Shown here: one piece after another, positions 48,273-60,185 of the stretch
How the letters are laid out: every line of letters begins with the position of its first letter
How positions within the stretch are numbered: position 1 is the first letter of the stretch
Assembly: GCA_947000775.1 (NCBI GenBank)
Contig: CAMQGK010000318.1
Coordinates: 2,913,501-2,977,500, forward strand
Direction of reading: 5' to 3'
Length of the DNA stretch: 64,000 bases
From: Pterois miles
Taxonomy: Eukaryota; Chordata; Actinopteri; Perciformes; Scorpaenidae
The notes under the pieces: generated by a model
Database searches by the model: none
What the model saw: the letters and a program-made list of their open reading frames with translations, nothing else
Told to the model about the DNA's origin: nothing
Position numbers and translations under genes: made by a program

Positions 48273-48992
48273 CTGCAATGGAAAAAAGACACATGAACCA
48301 AGGGACTGCTGCTGCAATTCAGGTCAACACAAACAAATTGTAAACATACGCACAATGAAGTAGTTGATACTGATCTCATGTCATCTGGTTAACACTTTAG
48401 CAATATATCGTTACACCTTGACAGTTAACATTAAAACGTCCAAACGTTGAGTGCTGACTGAGTTCATAATGAGAAACTATAACACTTTTGAAATGAGGGA
48501 TTTGTTTGTGATAGCTTAGCTTCGTGCTAAGTTAGCTGTTTCATGAAGTAACGCTATGCTAGCAGTTGTATTGTTGTCGACGTTCAAAGGGGATGTTGTG
48601 TAGCTAATGTAGGCTGTCATAGGGTGGCAATACTCGAAACCTGTGTTGTAATTTCAATAAAATTTGCTATTGATATCATGGCATTTCTGACGGGGTATCG
48701 AGTTATCGTGTCATTCGCCAGAAAAGTGCTAACGCTTCGTTAACAAACGCTATGTACCTAGCATTAGACATTTAAAACAGCTGTGACTCTGACTATATAC
48801 TCTATCAAAGTGTAAGACTATTTATCGTTAATGTCCACACATAGACGTTGTCTCACCTGCTTTCCTTAACTCATTTACGGTTATTTATAGCATTAGCTTG
48901 CAATGCTACCTTTTGCGTTGCCAGCAACTTGACTAACGTCATTCCTTTAATTTTAGCCTTTACGAGTAAGAGAGCTTAGTGATGTGACTCAC

Positions 48993-49150
48993 CGGGTTTG
49001 CTAGCGAGCTGTAATTGTCCCTTCAAAAACAGATGTTAACTTGTGTCCCGGTATAATTTTCGCAGAAACTGCTCAGCTGCTCGCCATTACTTTGGGTGTC
49101 ATCCTGGCTAACTAGCTAACATTGGCTAGCTAAAATTGACAGACACAGAA
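48993..49150 (-). other. aktip: aktip non-coding first exon
   Basis: The sequence ends at a strong donor CCCG|GTGAGT (48993). A short upstream ORF, ATG at 49102 to TGA at 49073, would be included if transcription starts at or above about 49.11 kb. The exact 5' end is a guess based on the promoter motifs just upstream. Confidence 0.65.
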
Positions 49151-49270
49151 ACCGGAGTTCAATCTAACATAATGAAGGGCGTTTCTGTGTATGAATACGG
49201 ATTGTCATTGGTTTACGCGGAAACGTTCTCGCATTTGATTTGCTGGTGCTTCCGTCACGTGATGGGAAAT
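49151..49270 (-). promoter_or_regulatory. aktip: aktip promoter
   Basis: A palindromic TCACGTGA E-box (49255-49262, USF/TFE type) lies 44 bases upstream of a minus-strand CCAAT box (49207-49211). No TATA box is evident. Location directly before the first exon supports the call; factor identity is inference from motif shape. Confidence 0.6.
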
Positions 49271-50787
49271 GCGTGCTGACTGGGAAAAAGTAGCTGGTGT
49301 CAATCAAACGGTAAATGCAGTTGCTCTGTTTTGCTTTTGTGAAAAAAGAAATTAGATTATACATTTTAACAGCAGGTATTTGACTTATCATAGCACAGGA
49401 AAAGCACAGGTGGAATAATGCAAAATAGAAGGGTCTTTGAACTAGCTACTCAAAGTGGTTGTTGCTGATATTGATTACAGCTGTGCTTTTCCTTCTATGT
49501 ATAACATGTCAAGATGTCTGCTGTGAAAAAGGTCGACTAATTATTATCTATCACCCCGTGGTCATCCTGTCACTTACCATGTTTTAATTAATTGTCGTAG
49601 AAAAAAAGTTAAGTTGTAATTTGAAGTCTGTAGCCATACTGTATGTGTTTGTGTTTGTTTTTAATAGCTAATTACTCTCAAAATTGTATTTTTTATTTTC
49701 TTTAAAAAATCTTACTATTTGGCTGTTTCTTTGGGATGGTTATCATCTGAAATATTTCACCTTTTCTCATGTTTTTTCTACATTAAATATTGAATATTAT
49801 AATATAACTATTGCTATTAGAGCCACCAATTAAAATATTCAACTTTATGTTAAAGTCCATGTTTTGAAATCCACATTTTAATGTTGAAAATGATGTAAGC
49901 ATAGCATCTTGCCTACAGCTCAAAGGAGCTTTCTTAATGAGCGGACAGCAGAGTCAATCAATCTGATATAATCTGATTTTTGTGTCTTTTCATCCTGTAT
50001 GTTATCTGTTAAATTTCCACCAAAAGTGCGTCAGGGCACTCAGCCAAACATGAAAATAATACACACCTTTCTATTGCCTTAATTTGAATGTTTTGGCATA
50101 TAGCACAGCAAAAGTCCCTTGAGGGGATACATTCAAGCCATCTGTGTCACACATTTCTTTAGTTTTGACCACGCTTCATTGGCAGTTCATTCTGCTGATT
50201 GATTGATTTCCTAACAATTACCCCTAATTATTTTTCTGGGTGGAAAAAAAAACTAATTTAATGCATGGGTGATTGCATTAATTGGGAGAAATGACATTGT
50301 CCAAGTTTCAGAGTAAATACAAATTATTGACTCCATTATTGTTATCTGATTGTATATTGTCCCAAGTACACTTCACTGACAAAGGTAATTAGTGTCCTGC
50401 CTCTTTATTGGGGCAGCACAACAATGCAAGGTCACCATCGCTCTTTTGACATGTACAAATCAAAGGCCACCTCAAAACAAATACGTTTATGCCGGCATTT
50501 CCTTCATCGACATTGAGATGAACTGTGTGACACAAACAAGGGTGCAAATATCCACACCATTGCTTTTGTAATGAGTTTTTTGCCTTTGGCGTTCATTCTT
50601 TGTCTAATCAACTATTGTGACCTTGTTTGGTCAAACAAATATACTAATGAATGCAATTAAAGTGGGGAGATTGGATTAACTAATTGAATATGTGACCCGT
50701 TCGAGCTGGATTTTCTTTTATACTGGAAATTTCACAGCAACTGCTATGGGGGGTGGAAGGTCAAATATTATAACCTTCCTTGGCATT

Positions 50788-50866
50788 AATAAGATAAGAT
50801 AAGATAAGATAAGATATTCCTTCTAATAAAGGAATATCTTATCTTATCTTATCTTATCTTATTAAG
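50788..50866. repeat. near-perfect hairpin of two (TTATC)n tails
   Basis: (GATAA)n-GATATTCCTT and AAAGGAATATC-(TTATC)n are arms of about 35 bases with a loop of a few bases (CTAAT). Both arms equal the SINE/LINE tail sequence, without the element bodies. Confidence 0.95.
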
Positions 50867-51429
50867 TTTTATTTAAATTTAAAATATAGTCAAGATAAAA
50901 TAATAATAATCATAATAATAATATAAAAGTGCTAAAGTGCAGCTGGGAACTATACTATACTATACACACTATTTGAATAGTAAGCATCATATCAGTATCA
51001 GATCCCTCTTTATATTTGCCATGTAGATCACTGATGTAATGGGATATTTTATTATCTGATTGTTCGTGTCTGAAAGATTTAGGTGTGTTTTTTCAGCAGC
51101 ATTTTCCAGCTACATGCCTTCAGCTGGAATTTAAATTTAACATGAAATATGTTCCCTTCCGTCAGTCCATTTCTTCAGAGAATTTTAGGCCCGCCGATTC
51201 AGGTCTACAATTTGGTTTAAATGACAGTTAAAAATTACAATTGGCAGTCCCCAGCGAAACCTGTCTTGACAGCACAGACATAAAAAGAGTGAAAAAAGAT
51301 GACTGTGTCCAGATAATATGTAATAACATTGTTAGTTTGAATAAAGAAAGTCAAATCTAGATTCAAATGTAATATTCATTTTAGAAATATGAACAACTGG
51401 GGAGTAAAGGATACAAAAAAATCAGCCAA

Positions 51430-51990
51430 ATCCTTCATATAGCAATAGTCTTTCCTTATCCTTGCGGCTACAGCCTGGCTAAAACCTCAATGCAGCAATT
51501 ATTTGCTGTAATGACTGCGCTTCAAATAAGCCTGGAGATTTTATTAAACCAAATGAGAGAATCATCTGTGTATTATCACCTTGTGATTGACAGTGACAAG
51601 TGTTGGGCAGGCTCGGATGTGAGCATGATGAGGAAGCTCTTGGCAAAGCTCTCGATAATGTTACCCCTGATAAAGTTTCCTGGAAAACCTTGGCCAACAA
51701 ATGGAGAGGGGAAAGCTCCACGCATATTAATTCCAATTGTCAGATCCCTCCGGTGGGGGAGAGGGGTAATCTGGCGGGCGGCCCCGGCTGCCCCCTCCGT
51801 TCACTGAGTGGCATTTTACACAACTAATGAAAAAGAAATCCATTGTGCTGATCATATGCATAGATTTCACTCTATAATAACGAGGAAATAGAAATATTCA
51901 TAATAAAAGTAAAGGTCACTCGCTGCTGCAGCTAAGCTTCCTAAGCTGCAATCCTTGCAAAAGCAGTTGTTGGGTTACAGCGATAAAATA
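51430..51990. promoter_or_regulatory. candidate conserved non-coding element with PBX-PREP site
   Basis: A repeat-free tract contains the decamer TGATTGACAG (51584-51593), the composite site bound by PBX with PREP/MEIS. It also has several TAAT and ATGCAT-like homeodomain motifs and a CpG-containing core near 51770. No coding potential was recognised. Conservation itself was not tested. Confidence 0.4.
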
Positions 51991-53339
51991 GGAAAAAGCG
52001 ACAGACGTCAAGTTTTAACCCCGCAGAAGCCAAGACTATATAATAGGCTAAATACTATTGCTCCTTTATCATTTGCTTATCTTTCTCTCACACCAAACAG
52101 TACAGATGTCTGTTCAAAGATGGATCCAACAGTCAGTCTCCTTCAGCGTCCAATGGAGAGGTCAAAGGTCAGTAACATAGTTGTGATTTACTGTACATAG
52201 TCCCCTCTCTGACGTACAGTACCAAAGCTAGTGTCTACATTCTTCGGGGATTTGTCTCGTCTAGTTAATAAAATACATGGAAATATGAGCAGCCGCCTCT
52301 CCTCTTTCCAGCAGTACCGTCCTGCCTATCTCTGTATGTAGGTCACCTGGGCTTCTTCAGGCATATGAACAGCGTAGCACAGGGCTGGAGAGAGGCATAT
52401 CTCACCTCTGAGCGACATTCACAGCATTATTATTACCCGCCGCGACTTCCAACGCTGAGCCTCGTCTTCATATGCATCATACGTTGGCATTTATTAGTGC
52501 CATGCACTAAGTACAGGCCATGTTATTGAATTCGAATATCAGCTCCTAGCCACATTCGTAGGGCCTGGAAATATATTAAGATGAAGCAATCTCATTTAAT
52601 AACACCCAAACTAATAAAAGGAGAGCAGATTGGAAATTAAATTTATGAATATTGCTTGGCAGCAGGGGTGATCCAAAAAAGCCCGGCTTGGTCTGTCAGA
52701 TATTTCTCTAGATGTAAGCCCAGGTGTCAGGGCTGCCTCCTCTCCACGAGTGTCATGTTGAGGCAGCAGGTATGTTTCCGTCCTTTTGTGTTTGTCATCG
52801 TTCAGAAGTAGAAAGCCATGCTGTGGGCTACCTCAGCCTAACTGGACAGAAGTGTTTTTGATCAGATAAAACAGCAATGATGTCGGTGGTGTAGTGGTCT
52901 CTGAGGAGGTGGTTGTACTACTGGGTAAGTTACTGAAAAGGAAGTGGGTATACTCTCCTGTGTATTCTAATGGATGTTTGGCCGATAGGTGGGCACACTT
53001 TAAACCACCAGAAAAAGAGGTGGATATATGCCGTAGAACTGCGTATACCCTCCACTACACCACTGAATGATGTGATTATCATTCTCCATATGGCGACACA
53101 TCATAAGCTTAATAGGCCAAATGCAGGATGGGGCTGTGCAAGATTTTGATGCCTTTATTGCAGACCAGTTGCATGAAAAGGGATATAAATGACACAATAA
53201 TTGGCAAAGCATTTAGCATGCAATAAGAAACACCTTTCTTGAATTCCATGTATCATTTGTACCTCATGTGTCCTGTATTGACTGCAATGTAAATGTTTAC
53301 AGTAAGAGTTAGTGTAAAAGCGTCAGTAAAGAAAGACCA

Positions 53340-54030
53340 CTTATGGCGGGCAGGTGGGTGGGGAGGTGAATGGTTGAACAAACACAGGACCGGCATTTGT
53401 AATGTTTGTGATGTTTTTCCGTAGTTGTGTTATGTTGTTTCCGTATGTGTTTCTTAGTTTACATCCTTATTTCAAGCCTTTGAGACGCTGATGGTGGCTT
53501 ATAGCTGAAACGCGTTTGTTTGTATGCCCAGAATAAACTAAGAAAGAGTCTTTATCTGTCAGGGCTAGTGACTTGTTTCTTCTTATTTTAAGCCTAACAA
53601 TGACATTTTTCCTAAACCTAATCAAGTGGTTTTGTTGCATACAAATGACGCACAAAAAGCAACATGCAAATGGCATGTGAAATGACTAAAATGTGTACTC
53701 AAGACACACAGAATGACCGTGTCTATGGGTTATTAATACGCTTTCTCGTGAGTTGAGTGAGTCTGTACTGAGTCCAGTGTAAATGAATCTGTGTAACTAT
53801 GCCACGCTCAGAGAAAGGGATCTAGAATAAAAAGTCTCCGGTGGGAGAGGAGGTGAATGTGTCCGACAAACACAGGATTTCAACACCAGGTATTGTGATT
53901 GGTAAGTCAGTGACATTTGTGACGAGATTTCTGTACTTATGTTATCTTGTTTTGTTCATTTATACTACTTGCTTATACTTATTTTAAGCCCAACCATGAT
54001 GTTTTTCTTAAACCTAAGTGGTTTTGCTAC
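53340..54030. repeat. pair of diverged direct repeats
   Basis: GGAGGTGAATGGTTGAACAA with ACACAGGA near 53360 corresponds to GGAGGTGAATGTGTCCGACA with ACACAGGA near 53845. TTTTAAGCCTAACAATGACA (53585) likewise corresponds to TTTTAAGCCCAACCATGATG (53980). The blocks are about 400-490 bases apart. Confidence 0.6.
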
Positions 54031-54361
54031 TGTTGTCATAGTTATGTTGCGTGGCGTACTGTTGACACACCAAAACGCCTAAAATATCTCCTAATGACAC
54101 ATGAGATGTCCTTGTAATGTCGTGCTATTTATTCACCTTCCCATCTGGAAGATTGGGTTTCTTATTATACTGTATGAGTGACCTCAGCCTTTGTTGAGCA
54201 TAATGCTGTTCAGTGTTGGTAATCATCATTTTTTCCTCTTGTTAAACTGAAGGTGTACATCCTGAATTCAGTAAAAAACCAACCATATACGTTATTTCAA
54301 GCCATGCACCTGACTAGCTATTTGAAAAGCCCATGTCAGGGCTGACACATAGTTGACACAA

Positions 54362-54556
54362 CCGCTACGGGCAATTTAGAGTCAACAGTTAACCTAACCT
54401 GCATGTCTTTGGACTGTGGGAGGAAACCGGAGAACCTGGAGAAAACCCACGCTAACACGGGGAGAATGTGCGAACTCCACACAGAAGAGCCCCAAACAGG
54501 ATTCGAACCTGCGACCCTCTTGCTGTGAGGCGACAACTGCACCACCGTGCAGCCCT
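54362..54556 (-). mobile_element. tRNA-type SINE (second family), truncated copy
   Basis: Read on minus it has GCACGGTGGTGCAGTTGTCG, an intact B-box GGTTCGAATCC, then the shared body ending at CTAAATTGCCC. It lacks the distal part present at 20.5 kb. Confidence 0.85.
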
Positions 54557-55639
54557 GCACCATATTCTTTTAAAAACAAAAAAAAAAATTGAAACACCGG
54601 CTTCCTGAGGTGGCGGTCATCCAACAGCAGTCATATCAGTCTGTGCCAGAGCTCAAATTATGGTATGCCACTTCCTCACTTTACCGACTCCGCTTCACAC
54701 GAGGCCTGTAATTCCCCCTCTTGTGTCGCTGATGGACAACATTCTGTTGGTCTGTGTTTCACTGTTGTGTGCGTACAGCATCCTTTTGCCAAGACATCCG
54801 ACGGGCCCGGTCCATCTGTGTGTAAATGTTGACTCCCGGCGGAGCTGTGACTGTCACTCACTGCCCGGCCAGCGTAGTGCCAGCCATTGATCGCTGCATA
54901 TATCTTGCTCTGTACTTCCCCAAACCTTCATCAACAGATGCGGCTGCGGAATTGATTAGCGGCAAGTCAATGACCAAATCTCTTTGGAAACATTTTTTAT
55001 TTATGTGTGTGTTTATGTGGATAGCTTAGAGGGCCATTAGTGGGATTACCTTTGAGGCTCGGCAGAACAACAGATGTTCAAGGACGACTCAATCAATTTG
55101 ACTTACAAGAGGCTGCAGTTGCCGGAAACAAGTGATAAGTCTGTGGACGGGGGGAAGAGGGGTTAAATTAAAACTGTTCACTGTGGTAATACACAGGTAG
55201 AGCAGAGGAACAGCAGAATTAGACTAACAGTAGGTCCATTATTTAGAGTGAGATCACTGACAGGTTCCCTATAAGACGAGAACACACAGTTAATGAATTG
55301 AAATCCCCTTGACGTTTACAAAATGATCAAACGATTTGGTGGTGCCGTTTTTGGCAGCTTTAAGCCCATTTAAGTTATTGCTTCTACAAACTTAAGTTAT
55401 TACTTAAACTCACCCTGCATACAGGTAATAGTTTTATTAAAGTAAACCCATTCTGAGGAGCTATACATCATATTTATGTGCTTGGGTCTGTGCTGAAACA
55501 ATTTAGCTGAGTCATACACAAACAAAGTTAGTTTGGCCATTTAATATGATAAATACATATGGCACAAAAACATGCTTATTAAATGGATTTCAGCCCAAGC
55601 AAAACTGCATGTTGTAAGGTGTTTTAACACTTTCAATAT

Positions 55640-56200
55640 GAGCAGCACCAGAATCTAGAAAGGCCCGTTTTAATTTGTGCAGAGTAGTGCATTCAATTAT
55701 ACAAGCATCTATATTGAATTCAAATTAATGTCTGATATGGATATTTTTATTATATTTAAATAATCTCGATTCAGCACAAAATGTATTATTTCTCCGAGCA
55801 GATCATGTTCTTTCATTCTTTTCAATTTTCCCCTTTTCCTCTCATGAATCAAACTGCGAATGAATGTGTTGCAGAGACTCACGATCCGCCTTTCAAGCCA
55901 ATGCTTATGCTTCCTTATCGGCAAACTTATTAAAATGAAGTCAGAACACAAAATGGTATTTAAAAAGTTTAAGTGAAACAATTTGCATTGGGAGTGTGCG
56001 GAAATGCTAATGCATTCTCTCACTAAGCTTCACAATCACTGTCATCCGTTTCGAGCTCTGATTGTTTTCCACATGGATGCCTTCATTCATTATTGCAAAA
56101 TTATAAACATAAAGAAGATCTCTGTATTAATATTTCTGCTTTTTGTAAAAGCTCAATCAACCATAATGTTCTAATTTTTTCTCTGTGAACCTCATTTCAT
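55640..56200. promoter_or_regulatory. candidate conserved non-coding element
   Basis: AT-rich, repeat-free, low-CpG sequence with dense homeodomain-like motifs (CAATTA, ATTAAT, TTAATTTG) typical of developmental enhancers in vertebrate gene deserts. The open frames here are short and do not resemble known proteins. Confidence 0.35.
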
Positions 56201-58044
56201 ATTATCTCACTACTCAAGGAATGGATGTCCCAGAAGGGATTTATTTCATTTATCAGGATTATTGAATTAAATTAAACTAGACACTTAACCGCCAGCCCAA
56301 CAGAGGTACCTTATCCACTTAAAAGGTAGGCCTGCTCTTCACTGCTATTTAGGCAAACACATTAGGCAGCAAATGCCTTTTGTTGGCGGAGCCTATGTTA
56401 CTGCATAATTCATTTGTTCATTAAGGAAAAGCATTGAAAGTGCTTGTGGTAAGTGGAAAAGGTCATGTATTGAATGGATCTTTAATTAAGCTACTTTACA
56501 ACCACAGTTACACGACTGATGACATATGCATCATGTTTGTTACATGCAGCATTAGTGTGTGGAAAGACAAGTGACAAAGTTGATTTGACCCAAATATTTT
56601 AAGTTGAATATAATAACCTCCAAAAAAAATGATGCTATAAAAGACGTTGCTGCGTGTTTGCATTTGAGATAATTTTGCATGCATCATTTAAGGATTTTTT
56701 TCCTCTCTTTCACAAGCAGAAATGGCATATGTCTGTCATAAAATACTTGTTTTAGAAGAGCAAAGCTCTGAAAAAGTCTGGCAAGCATTTCAAGAGCCAG
56801 TCTGTTATTCTGGTGTCCAGCAGCAGATGGCAGGCTGTTTCCACTGATGAACCGCCTTCCGACACCAAGCAAATGCTGAACTTCTGTACCCCGCCGCTGT
56901 GATGTTGCTTCCCAGACCTCGCTGCTCTTGCCTGTGAAATGCATTCCCATTTCATAAAAAAAAAAAAAAAAAAAAGGCATTTTTAAAAGCCAACACCAGT
57001 GCTATAACAATCATCTCCCCAAAGCCAAGCCTCCACACCCGGGAGCTCGGCGCTGCCACACAGGCAGACATGTGGCGGCTGCCACAAACAAAAGGCCCCG
57101 CGCTTTACTCCCCATTCCTCTTCCCCTAAGCTTCCACATGGTTACAGGCCGGGCCTGCCAGGGGCAATTACACCCACAGCCCAGTGTGTGAGGTCTCACA
57201 GAGACCCCAATCACCACTAACAAGATCAAGGCTAACTCCCCATCACATGCACAGTGTACAAACACACATACACCTGCATGTGTGTATGCAAACAGTCTGT
57301 CCCCCCCCTCTCTCTTCAACCAACCCCTCTCTCTCTCTGTCTGGCACGCTCTGCAATCATAACACATTTTGAGTGGCTGTGGAAAGTATATAGCTTTTTT
57401 AAGAGCAACAAAAATAACAGGGTGACAATCACGCTGTCAGACGTGGCTGTCTCATTTCACTGTATGTCATTAAGTTCAGGACTTTGTCTTGGTGACACTG
57501 CTGCAAAAAATACATCGACATATTTCATTGTTGTACAACAAGCATTTATATTTGGATAACAGTCACATGACTAGCTAACACCCAAAAAAGACATGATCGC
57601 CCATGCAGAGTAGGGCTCGGTTTACTTGCTTATGAAGAAGTATTTAAAAATGCACGTTATTTTCCCTCTATTAAATCTGTAGTAGGGAACATGTTTTTGT
57701 CATCATTGGGCAAAAATCTCATAACATTTCAGCATATTGTACTGTTCAGAGTGTTCTGAGAGATAACTAGACTTCTGCACCTCCTCATGGCTCTGTTTTC
57801 AGGCCTTAAAAAAACTAGCCCATGAACGGCAGACTTTTTCCAATCACAGGTCGTTCCAGCTTGTGAATGATGCTTGAGTTTTCCTCAGCTGATCTCAACA
57901 TGGCTGCCGGGTCACAAACTTTCTCATTTTACAGCTAAATAGTAATTACAAGATGTTTCTAGAAATATTTGAGGTGAGAAATAGGCATTACAGTAATAGA
58001 ATATCAGCGCTGCCTAGTTTGACCGTTTGATCGGAGGTCACGAG

Positions 58045-58054
58045 TGATTGACAG
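58045..58054 (+). promoter_or_regulatory. PBX-PREP type site
   Basis: A second exact TGATTGACAG decamer, 6.5 kb from the one at 51584, close to unique sequence at 58.3 kb. Confidence 0.35.
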
Positions 58055-59269
58055 CTTGTTTTCCTCTGGTCTGTGAAATCTTGCAGATGCCATTAGGAAC
58101 ACCGATACACACAGAATCACATAATTATTTTCAGATTATCCGTCTCATGCTCTACTGTCAGATATAGTGACTTCACATTTGCTCCAATTCTACTGACTAC
58201 ATCTTTAGCTGTAGAGATCTGCAAAAATATTACTGTATTGGCCATCAATTACTTGTACTACTCTTTGTTTTGTAGCAAGTCTAACATTTGGTGTCACTTT
58301 TTCCAAATCTGATTTTGGAAGGACACTCTTCATTTGTAGCATCTGAACCATTCACTGTCGGTAACAAGGGTGTATATTTTACCCTCCTTATCAGGCCCGG
58401 CTGCTGGATGGGTGATCGGTGAGAGAAACCGTACGTCTGTACCCTGATACAGCCATCAATACCCACGAGGCCTTGTGTCATGCAGTGAGCAGCCTGAGCG
58501 AGAGGTTCACATGCCTCCTGTGATACCTCAGTGAGAGCCCATACTTCATGTCCTCACACCAAGCGCTGATGTGGCAGCTTGCTAAATAATTTGTGCTTCT
58601 TTACCGGGGTCATTGGATAGAGAATCTGGTTGTTGAATTATTAATTGAGACACAATCTAAGCAGCCGACTTCTGTTTCCTTCTCGTTTCAGCCAGATTGT
58701 CTGCCGCTATCCCCCTACATTCAACTTGCCGTCTAATTCGTCTGTATTGGAACCTCCATCACAGCATTTCTTTGGTGTTAGGAAGAGCATGTCCTGAGCG
58801 TGACCCATAAGGATCTCAAAAAAAGAAAACCACACACAGCCGCAGAATCTATTTTCATTTTGTGGATAAAAATAAAACAAAAGCCTATTACCGCCATGGC
58901 TTTGTTTAGCTACATAATTGCTTTTCATTATTCAGTGAACAATTGATACCCACAGTGTAGGCTGAAAGAGGCGCAGTTGTTCGCGTGCGGCTGGAAATGA
59001 GATCTTTTATTGATACTGCTGCTGTGTTTCAGATCTAATTCTTACAAATGCTGAGTGATAAAACCGGAGCCTGATTGTCTGTCTGTCTCTGTGAATACTA
59101 ATGCCACTCTCCAGACTGTTAGACAGGCTCACAGTAGCCTAAAGGTTGGAGACGCAGACTTGTTACTGAAACATTTCTCACTTACTCAAACTGGTTGGAA
59201 ATTCCAGGGCAGGCAATATGAACAAGTTATGCAAATCATGACTCTCACTTTAAGGAATTGTTCAACATG

Positions 59270-60185
59270 TTGGGAAATATGTTTATTCACCTTCTGGTGA
59301 AGAAGAGGTGAAGCTCAATACCACTCTTGTGTAAATAAGGCTACCACCAGCAGCTTGTTAGCTTAGCTTAGCACAAAGACTAGGAACGGGGGAAACAGCT
59401 AGCCTGGCTCTTTCTTAATGTAACCAAATCCAACTATCAGCACATTATAGTCTATATATATAGTTGTTTGGTTTATCTATACAAAAACAAAAGTATAAAA
59501 ACAATGTTATGTGCCAGACTATATCTTGAGAGTCATTGCTGGGCAACCTGCAGAGACTCCAGGAGGTTATTGCTTGCTTTAAAGGTACTGACATTTTTTT
59601 TTTTTTTTTTTTTTTTTTTATCTACAGGCCAAACCAGGCAACCTTGTTTCCCACAAAATTATGTTCCGATACAGCTGCATTCTCAATTACATTGTCAGGG
59701 AAACAAATTTCCTCCTGGATTGCAGTCACAGTTTTATGCAGTTTTACACGTGATTTACACAACAGTAAGGTTTAGGTAATAAAACTACTGGGTTAGGTTT
59801 AGTAAAAAACACATTGGTTTGGATTAAAAAGACTTTACCTGTTATTACTCAATAACATTGTTATTCCACCGTGACTTTTATTCGTGGGCACCCAATATAT
59901 TATGTCACCTGCTCTGCTCATCGCTCATTGTACTACGTCATCACACTGCGGCCATCCGTAGACTTGCAAACATATTTGTGATTAGTCAACAACAAAATAC
60001 CTTCCCTATCAAACGTACCTGAGAATGCACTTTAGTTGTGTGGCAACATAATTTTTATAAGACAGGGATGAACCAGGCTAGCTGTTTTCCCGTATTTCTA
60101 GCGTTAAACTAAGCTAACCAGCCGCTGCCTGTTGCATATTTACCAGACAGACATGAGAGAGGGATCTATCTTTTTATCTTGGGTA
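59270..60185. mobile_element. fold-back element with long inverted ends
   Basis: Left arm (about 59280-59415) contains AATACCACTCTTGTGTAAAT, TTAGCTTAGCTTAGCACAAA and AACAGCTAGCCTGGCTC. The right arm (about 60070-60180) is its diverged inverse, with GGCTAGCTGTTTTCCCGTAT and TTTACCAGACAGACATGAGA. The middle holds a T-tract (59589-59619). Confidence 0.65.
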
